A stretch of 64,000 bases of DNA from Pascua guehoae (Eukaryota; Basidiomycota; Tremellomycetes; Trichosporonales; Trichosporonaceae), in the NCBI GenBank assembly GCA_001600415.1, contig BCJX01000002.1, positions 3,653,297-3,717,296 on the forward strand, written 5' to 3'. A model generated the notes under the pieces. That model ran no database searches. It saw nothing but the letters and a program-made list of their open reading frames with translations, and was not told where the DNA came from. Made by a program: the position numbers and the translations under genes. Below are positions 57,078 to 64,000 of this stretch, one piece after another. Numbering within the stretch: the first letter of the stretch is position 1; the number at the start of each line of letters is the position of its first letter.

Positions 57078-58590
57078 ATGGCCGATAACAGCGCACACAC
57101 CCACGCCCACGCCGGACACGGCCACGGCCACGGCCACGGCCACGGCCACGCCGGCGGCCACGACAACGGCCACGGCCACGGGCAGGACCACTGGGACGGC
57201 GAAGAGTACCTGACCAAACCGGGCGTGTGAGTCACAGTGCACCGCAACGTGGGCATGAACGCAGGCGTGGACGGGGGAGGGTGAAGAAATCGCATGCCGG
57301 GACGGGGGAGCCGGACAGCTCGGAGTGGTCGCGGCGTGGGGTAATCCCTCTAGCGACCCCGGGCCCCGTCATGTTGGACGAGTCGCATCGCATCACAGTA
57401 TCAGTGGGCGGCTTGGATGACACGTCGAGCAACATCAGGCGTCGAGCGACTCGCGCCCGTACCCCACTCCCCACGCGGGTAGGCGATTGTCTGTGGCTGT
57501 GCTGGACCGTAGGCTAGAGAGTACGAGGGTATGAGGGTGCAGTGCGGACGTGCGGATGAGGACCCGCGCGGTGTCCGCCTGCGCATTCTATCCCCCGTCT
57601 CCGGTCTCTTCTCCCCGTATCGTCTCCCCGTCTCGTCTCCGGTCTCGCCCCCCCGTATCGTCTCCCCGTCTCGTCTCCGGTCTCGTCTCCCCGTCTCGTC
57701 TCCTCGGCCGCCCGCCGTCCATTCCTAGCTGCCCACGCGCAGTCCACCCTGCGCTGTCTACCCCCTCGCTCCTAACCGTTCACCCCTCGCCGTCCACCCC
57801 CCCCCCCCGCCGTCCACCCCCAACCCCCTCCGTTCAACCCCACCCCACCCCCTTCCGCACACCGCTAACGCCCAGCCTCGAAGCCGCCGCCATCAACGCG
57901 CGCAACATCCAATCCGCCCTCGCCCCCGGCCCCCCCCTCTCCTCCCTCCACGCGCTCGAGGTCGGCTGCGGCCCCGGCCCCGTGACGCCGCACCTCGCCG
58001 GGGTATTTGGCAGCGTGCACGCAATCGACGTGAGCCCCTCGATGCTCGCGGCGTTTGCGCGGCAGCCCGCCGCCCGTCTCCCCAACGTGACGTGGGGCGC
58101 GCACATGCTGTCCCCTCGTAGTGGGGACGCGTTTGCGCGTGGCGAGCCGCAGCCGTCACCCACGGCTGACGATGGGGGCAGGGAGATGGCGCCGCCGAGG
58201 GCCAAGTTTGACGTGGCCGTCGTCAACCTCGTGCTCCACCACGTCGACGACGTCGAGGGGCTGTTTGCGGGACTGCGCGGCGTGCTCGTCCCCGGTGGCC
58301 GCGTGGTTATTGTCGAATTCACACTCGCAGAGGACGGGACGGACGTGCTCGCCCACCACCGCAGGGTGCTCGCAGAGCAGGCAAAGGACAAGGGCGAGAA
58401 GGAGGAGAAAGTAGAGGGCGTGAATGCCCCCGGCCACCATCATGACATTTACACGGCCGACTCGCTCCGCGGCGTGCTCGAAAAGTACGGCTTTGTCGAC
58501 GTCCACACCCAGAGGGGCGAGCCCATCTTCATCTTCAATATCGAAGAGGGCGTGCCCATCGTCACGGCGTGTGGCGCCACGCCGCAGTAG
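57078..58590 (+). CDS. SAM-dependent methyltransferase with histidine-rich N-terminus
   Basis: Exons 57078-57226 and 57876-58590 give 287 residues. The first exon encodes MADNSAHTHAHAGHGHGHGH continuing to a second HGHGQDHW cluster: 17 His in about 40 residues, a likely metal-binding segment. The second exon is a class I methyltransferase: motif I HALEVGCGPGPVTPHLA, acidic strand end VHAIDVSPSM, motif IV FDVAVVNLVLHHVDD and VLVPGGRVVIVEFTL. It resembles UbiE/type-11 methyltransferases and C-methyltransferase-like proteins seen across fungi. The substrate is unknown. The 649-nt intron separates the two parts exactly, so the His-rich exon could be a later addition, but EYLTKPGV-LEAAAINARNIQ reads as continuous family sequence. 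Confidence 0.85.
57592..57704. repeat. CCGTCTCGTCTCCGGTCTCG tandem repeat in the methyltransferase intron
   Basis: About two and a half copies of a unit of roughly 45 bp (CGTATCGTCTCCCCGTCTCG followed by TCTCCGGTCTCG), with partial copies on both sides. The pyrimidine strand is the sense strand. Confidence 0.85.
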
Positions 58591-59007
58591 CGCGGGCTCG
58601 TCCGCGGGATCGTAGACCCCTGCCCACGGCGTGCGTCGACACGATGGCTAGGCGCGGCGACAAACACCCCGTTTGCATCCTGCTCCATTGCCACTGTCAC
58701 GGCTCCCCTGGCACTCTCCCACTCTCCCCGCCGAGCCCACTCTGCCGCTGAGCACCCATCTCCCGTTCCCACCGCCTTTGATACCACCCGGACCACCCAG
58801 CAACTGACGTGAGGCCTCGATCTGGGCCTGGTTCGGCATGCTCCCAACTCGCTCCCGCTACACGTCCACCACACCTCCTGTTTTGCTACCAGATTCCCAT
58901 GCAGGTCGACCTGCACCCCGACCGTTTGGGCCAGAGGTACCGCACATGTAGCAGAAATGAAGATGCAACGCAGCTAGTGCATTATACACGAATACAACGG
59001 TCGAAAA
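58591..59007. other. Intergenic region between convergent genes
   Basis: 3' flanks of the methyltransferase and the Whi2-like gene; nothing recognised. Confidence 0.5.
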
Positions 59008-60923
59008 CTAAATCTGCGACGTCAGCGGGTGCAATGAGGGGGCGCCGTAGTGAGGGGAACGTAGGGAGGGGCTGCAGTGAGGGAGGGCCACAGCCATGGT
59101 CGAGCGAAGGCGTGTATCGCTGGCTTACGCCATACGGCAATATGCCGATGCAACGCCACAGCGACCACGGATGCACAACCCATGATCCGCCACCAGCATG
59201 ATCCACCATGGTGGCGCCCTTTGCCCCAAGACGACTCTGGTACGGCCACTCCCGATGAGTCTGGTACGGCCACTCCCAGACACTTATATCATGCCTCCGG
59301 TGCCTTCGGCACCTTCGGCCTTTGGTACTCACGAGCGACAACTCGAGGGTCCACACACGCCTGGACCACACCTTGACGGGCATTGTCTCGTCAGACTTGG
59401 AGCTGACGGGCACGTTGACCTCGACGCCGTCCCACCAGCACTTGCGCTGCGAAGTGTCAGTATGACAACTTGACGGATGGCACGTTGTACTCACAGCCGG
59501 CTTGCGCCAGAAGAGGAGGAGCTTCTGTGCGGTGCCCATCTGCTTTTCGTCGATAATGGGGGTGGCAATGTCGGGGGGCGCGCCGGGCTGTCCTGGGTGG
59601 ATAATGCCCGTCTTGAGGAGGACGAGGGCCATGGACGAAATAACGTTGCGCGTGGGCTCGCATGCGCGGAAGCCCCACTCGTCGTCGCGGTTGAAGCCGC
59701 TCATGCACAGCATGTCAATGAGGTGCTGCTCGGCCTGGTTATTCTCCTTGTTGACGTTGCGCTGGAGCGCGGTAAAGATTTGCTTCTTGGACGCCAGCGC
59801 CTGGCCCGCCGCACGCTTCATCGCGCGCAGCTCGTCGTTGGCATAGCCCTGCTCGTCGACGCGCGCGGGCGCGCCCGGCGTCGTAATCGAAAAGTACTCG
59901 AGCTCTTCGCGCAGCACAATAATCGCCTGCTTGGTCAGGAGCGGGTTCTGGTTGATGTCCGAGTTTGGGTCCGTCGGCGACGACGGAATGTTTTGCTGCG
60001 CGTGGAACAGCCCAGGAGACGTCGGCGTGCCGTAAAACGCAGCTTGGGCATCCGCCCAAAAGTCGAGAATGTACTGGAAGCAGTCGGCGTCAAACTGGTG
60101 TTAGCGGGTAGGTAGGGGTTGGGAGCGGGTTTGGGCTGGTTGGCAGGCGGAGGAGATTAGAACTAGGCGGACGACAGTCGAGACCAAGGGGAGTCGGGCG
60201 GAGAGTCGGGAGGAGAGTGGGGACGGGCGCAGGCAGGTTACTCCGCTACAAGGCCAAGCACCCCGCAGAGATCAAGCAGGATTGTTGACAGCAACCGTGG
60301 CGGGCAGGCCCGAGCGGGGAGCGCATGGAGCCGCATGGAGCAAGGTCGAGCGCGAGTGCGGGTCATTCGGCGAGCAGACGCCTTCGAATTACACCGACGT
60401 GCAGCCATGCAAGCTGTGCAACTCGTCTCGGCCATCACCGCCACCCATGCACGACCGATGCCGACGTGCACTTGGTCGTCGCGTCGTCGAGCTGGTCGCA
60501 CGCGAGAAAACACGGACTGCACATCGTACGTCTGTTGCCACATGGCCTTTTGCGCAATGCCATACCACACGTACCACCAAATGGCCTCCACTTGAGGACC
60601 AGTCCGCTGAGCCACTGAACGGTGCCAGCGCCCACACCAATGCCACACCCACTCACATCGACGGTAAACACGCCGTCATCGCCGCCCTCCCAGCTCGCGG
60701 GCTTGGAGAGGATGAGGCCCTGGGGGAACAGGCCCAGGAGGACGCTCTCGGGGAGGAGCATGAGCGTCTCGCGCTCGACGGTGAACATGCGCCCGCGGAG
60801 GTCGAGGTTGAGGCGCGACAGGAGCGCCTGGTTGGTGTAGATGCCCGGCGAGGCATAGGTTGGCGCCACGGACGTGATCGGGTTGACCGACGTGATCGGG
60901 TTGGCGGGGTCGGCCGTGGACAT
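59008..60923 (-). CDS. Whi2-like BTB/POZ-domain protein
   Basis: Exons (minus) 60923-60657, 60094-59495, 59446-59333 and 59013-59008 give 328 residues. The BTB-like core is clear: LNLDLRGRMFTVERETLMLL then PESVLLGLFPQGLIL, GVFTVD joined to FDADCFQYILDFW, and EELEYFSI. The C-terminal part (FNRDDEWGFRACEPTRNVIS, KCWWDGVEVNV, VWTLELSL) matches the fungal Whi2-like family, linked to Psr phosphatases, stress response and TORC1 control. The proposed last exon encodes only Ile-stop, chosen because it follows a CCGCTGACGTCGCAG signal; without splicing the frame would run on into repeat sequence. Introns 1 and 3 are 562 and 319 nt, while intron 2 is 48 nt. Confidence 0.8.
59234..59278. repeat. 24-bp direct duplication in the Whi2-like 3' intron
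   Basis: GTCTGGTACGGCCACTCCC-type unit present twice in tandem, with a further partial match. It lies in the proposed last intron. Confidence 0.8.
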
Positions 60924-62852
60924 TGTGCGAGGTGGGGTGGGGTTGGGGGTTGGGTGTAGGTGTAGGTGTTAGGGAGGGGTTGGGGGCGCGGCGGAGAAGA
61001 CAAGAGGTTAGGATGGGTTCGAGAAGGAGATGGTGGACCGAGGTATCGTGTCGAGGCTGGCTCGGGGTGTGTGCCAGAGCAGGCTCGTGAAGGGGGGTCG
61101 GGGCAGTGTTCCGACGGTGGGGTGGGTAAGGGAGCGACGGGGGCGGGGGTAATGTGGGCCAAGAAGACGGCGCGCGGTAGAAGAGGGTAGGAGTGGACGC
61201 GGGGGATGAAGGAGATTGATTCAAGATTGAAAGAGAGATTATGAAGACGAGACGTGCGTACTCGCTGGGTCGTATGGAGGGTGGTGTGGTGGCCAGGCAG
61301 GCCGGCCGTCAACATGTCCAAGCGCGCGTCAGGGGGAAAGGAACCACAGGGGCGGGGCTCATTTGGTTCCGTCTTGGCACCCAAAGTGGCAAGTGGCAAA
61401 TATCCAGCCTGATCCGCCACTCGCCACAACAGGAAAGCAAAGTGCACAACTACTGCATGATGCATCCATAAGGCAATAATGGATGCAGTACGGGAATCAA
61501 AGTAGAGCAGAGGTGCCATGGATTGCTCTGCCATAGCTGAACATGGAATGGGTGGTTCAAGTATGTGGGGTAGTGGCAAAGGCGGACGACTGACGGGCGC
61601 ATTGCCCCTGCCTTTGGGTGCCACTTGGGGCTGGCTACGCGGCGCGCGGCACAGCCGTTTGCACCTCCAACAGCCCACTCTCTTGACGAGGAAGCGACGA
61701 TCTTGACGATCTGACGAGCTTCATGGTTGCATACATGACATATGGGCAGCTTGTCGCACTTTGCATGGATTAGTCTTTCACTTGTACGAGTGACTGCAGC
61801 CATGCAGCCAAGTGCGGAGGCCTCACTGTTGCCGGCATGTTGCCCCGCGCGTGCCTCGTGCACCAGTGTACCGGCGCACCGGCGCATGGGGCGCACCGGC
61901 TTTGCACTTGCACCTGGAATCAGATCTCAAGAGCGCCCTGGCATGAGCCTTGCGTGCCCACGGCCACGCCCAACTTCGACGCGTGCAATGCTGCATGCTG
62001 CCCTCTGCCTGCCAGGTCACTCCAGAACGCCATCGACTAACAGCAACTCACGCACACAAGGACAAACTCGACATGCATTCAGACTGACAATAATAGACGT
62101 CTTGGCCATGGAATGGCTACGGACCTTGAGAGGATCATCATCGCATGCGAGCTGCCTTGGGAAGCGGGGGTGGGGGGGGGGGGGGGGGTAGGAAGAAAGG
62201 GGTTGGGAAGGGAGGGATGAAGGGGTGCAAGAGTACAAGAGACCAGCGAGTGACACTGGTAACGAGCCCGAGTCTGATGAGTGGGAATACCGACACGGCG
62301 TGGCTGGGAATAGTGAACGACGGCTGACGCTCTTGACGGGTTCTGGGATGAGCTGGGCGACCAGAGGCCGCGGACGTTGGGTGCTTACAGTGCGATTAGT
62401 TGGCTGGGTAAACATCCAAAGATGGTTGGTTGGGGGTATTATGAGAGGAAGGATGAGGAAGAGTGAAAGAGCAAGAGGACGACGTGGAGGATGAAAGAAT
62501 GGATGACAAGAAGAAAGAAGATAAAAGGGGCACAAAGGCGCACCTGCGTACCTGCGAGCATGCGAGTACAAGTGTCAGTGTTCAGGTCCCGCTCTCTGAT
62601 CTCTTGCACGGCAGGCACAGAGGCACAGAGCGCACTCGTCTCTGCGCATGGATCCCCACCACGCCCACTTGTGCACACCGTGTGACCCACGGCCTGTATC
62701 ATGCGTCATGCCCTCTTCGTCTGCATTGCATTGCATCGTATCCATGGGTCATTACCGGTGGTATACCTCTATCTACTACTGTGCAGTCATCCGCTCTTGC
62801 CCAGATGAGTCTGCCTCGGCGTGAAGACCTCTGCACGCCTGCACGCCCACGC
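60924..62852. other. Intergenic region between SEC24 and the Whi2-like gene
   Basis: 1.9 kb with no supported gene. It includes a G run (62172-62187), GA-rich sequence at 62480-62530, and G-rich leader sequence 5' of the Whi2-like gene (60925-61210). Confidence 0.5.
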
Positions 62853-64000
62853 CTATGACCACGGCGCGCGCCATCCCTCGCCGCTGCCCTTTCCGCTGAG
62901 CTCATTTGTGACCGTCTTGTGGACGACGGTGAGGAAGTCGGTGTACGGGAGAGCGTCATTGTTGCTGTCCTCGACGAGCTGGTTTGCATACTCGAGTTCG
63001 AGGCCGTCGCGGTCCTGGCGGACGAGGAAGACGGGGAGACGGAGGCCGGCGAGGCGCTCAAGGTGGGTGAGAATGTTGCGAACCTGTGTGGAGAGGAGGG
63101 TGGGGAGGACGGGGAGCTGGGTGATGGTGGGGTCGAGCTCGTCGAGGTTTTCGACGCCGTACAAGTCGTGCAGGATGCGCGGCGACGTGGAATTGCCAAA
63201 CCACAGCATGGCGACCTGGCCGTTGCACAGCAGATAGGCGCCCTCGGGGAGCATGTACAGGTAGGACGCGCGCTGGAAGCGGGGAATCTTGAGCCGGCCA
63301 TTCTTGTCTGGGAAACCATACGAGTCGGCCAGGTCGTGGATGGCCAGGATGCGCGGGTACAGCATGGTCATGATGGCGCCCACAGAGCTGCTCCGGCCTG
63401 CCACCTTGTAGTGGACACGCACGTCGGGCGCCACATTGCCACCCTTGAGCGTCTTGGTCTTGATCATGCACAGCGCATACAGTGGCAAGAGCCCAAAGCC
63501 CTCGGGAAGGACGAGCTGGCCCATGGGGACAGCAGGCGCACAGTGTCGGCGGTACGCAAGCAGAATGCGGTTACACCGTTCAATCAAGCTGGCACGGATC
63601 TCGCGCAGCTGTTTTGTAGGGAGCTGGGCCGCAACTGGGGCGTTAGACGCACTCTCACACGAAAAATCAAAACCACTCACACTCCTTGTAGATGACAGCG
63701 ACCGTCGTGTCCAAGTCTGCAAAGCGGAAAATGTTGCCGATGAGGCTGGCGACATTAAAGCTGAGGTTGAGCAGGCGCACGCGGCGCTCGCCGCTCGCCG
63801 TCGTGTACAGCGTCGCGACCTGCATGTAGGCCATCTGGCGGTCGTTGAGTTTGGATTCGTGCCTGACGGTGGCCGAGAACGCCTTTGTCTCGTCAATGGT
63901 GCCAAACTCGAGGTCGGTCATGGAGCGCTGGTAAAAGTTGCCCGTGTGCTCGGTGACGTGCAGGCCGTTGGAGCAGCGGATGCGGACCGTCGCATTGTAG
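62853..64000 (-). CDS. SEC24: COPII coat subunit SEC24, C-terminal part
   Basis: The gene enters from the right edge. Visible exons (minus) are 63681 to beyond 64000, and 63634-62853, about 367 residues. The order fits the SEC24 C-terminal half: the beta-sandwich end (EHTGNFYQRSMTDLEFGTID, then VRHESKLNDRQMAYMQVATLYT), the helical domain (LPTKQLREIRASLIERCNRI, YALCMIKTKTL, MTMLYPRILAIHDLADS), then the gelsolin-like fold (FQRASYLYMLPEGAYLLCNGQ, ILHDLYGVENLDEL) ending in LPVFLVRQDRDGLELEYANQL. SEC24 binds cargo at ER exit sites. The 46-nt intron joins VIYKEF and AAQLPTK. The N-terminal zinc finger and trunk are outside the window. Paralogue identity (SEC24 or SFB2/3) is not decided. Confidence 0.9.

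Noticed and set aside
1..64000. CRISPR arrays, bacterial operons, rRNA genes, or intact transposons
   Set aside because: None seen. Repeats are tandem and of micro- or minisatellite type, genes are eukaryotic with introns, and no transposase, reverse transcriptase or paired terminal repeats were recognised.

Overview
The window reads as nuclear DNA of a GC-rich basidiomycete yeast. Inference: Tremellomycetes, most likely Trichosporonales. Supporting observations are eukaryotic genes split by mostly tiny GT-AG introns (typically 37-65 nt) with CTGAC/CTAAC branch sites, strong C/G preference at third codon positions, introns in all three tRNA genes, and fungal families such as a TRP-like membrane protein, a multi-KH SCP160/vigilin, fused THI6, NAC-alpha, MED8, RIO2, phospholipase B, a Whi2-like BTB protein and SEC24. 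The species cannot be fixed from the sequence alone. One base (12249) is ambiguous.

Layout. 1-1269: 3' end of a TRP/FLC-like membrane protein. 1948-5976: SCP160/vigilin. 5977-10806: gene-poor, repeat-rich stretch with at most one doubtful small gene. 10807-14438: two small, possibly paralogous proteins and a DOPA-4,5-dioxygenase-like protein. 15365-18946: a RAP1-like telomere protein (minus), divergent from a phytanoyl-CoA dioxygenase-like enzyme (plus). 19241-22748: THI6 (minus), divergent from prefoldin subunit 1 (plus). 23748-25457: a small secreted SH3-like protein and a truncated duplicate of it, then NAC-alpha (minus). 27672-33368: two unrecognised low-complexity proteins and a doubtful small gene. 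34233-34652: two intron-containing tRNAs. 37030-40521: a secreted multicopper oxidase and an NmrA-like reductase. 41317-48646: MED8 (plus), RIO2 and phospholipase B (both minus). 50470-55467: a pepsin-like protein with altered catalytic motifs, tRNA-Arg, and an unknown single-pass membrane protein. 57078-64000: a His-rich methyltransferase, a Whi2-like protein and the 3' part of SEC24.

The genes are mostly housekeeping and do not form an operon-like pathway. RIO2 (40S maturation), NAC-alpha (ribosome exit), SCP160 (polysome RNA binding), the tRNAs and prefoldin all touch translation or folding. An identical TCACGTGA octamer lies upstream of RAP1/PhyH, NAC-alpha and RIO2. Phospholipase B, the multicopper oxidase, the protease-like protein and the SH3-like protein are secreted or cell-surface proteins.

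The most notable observations are a protease-like protein without the canonical active-site motifs, a 27-nt intron inside the RAP1 Myb region, a strongly bimodal intron length distribution (27-86 nt versus 280-703 nt) with an ORF-bearing intron in RIO2, and a truncated duplicate of a secreted-protein gene. Exon boundaries were deduced by hand from reading frame, splice signals and family continuity. No database search was possible.
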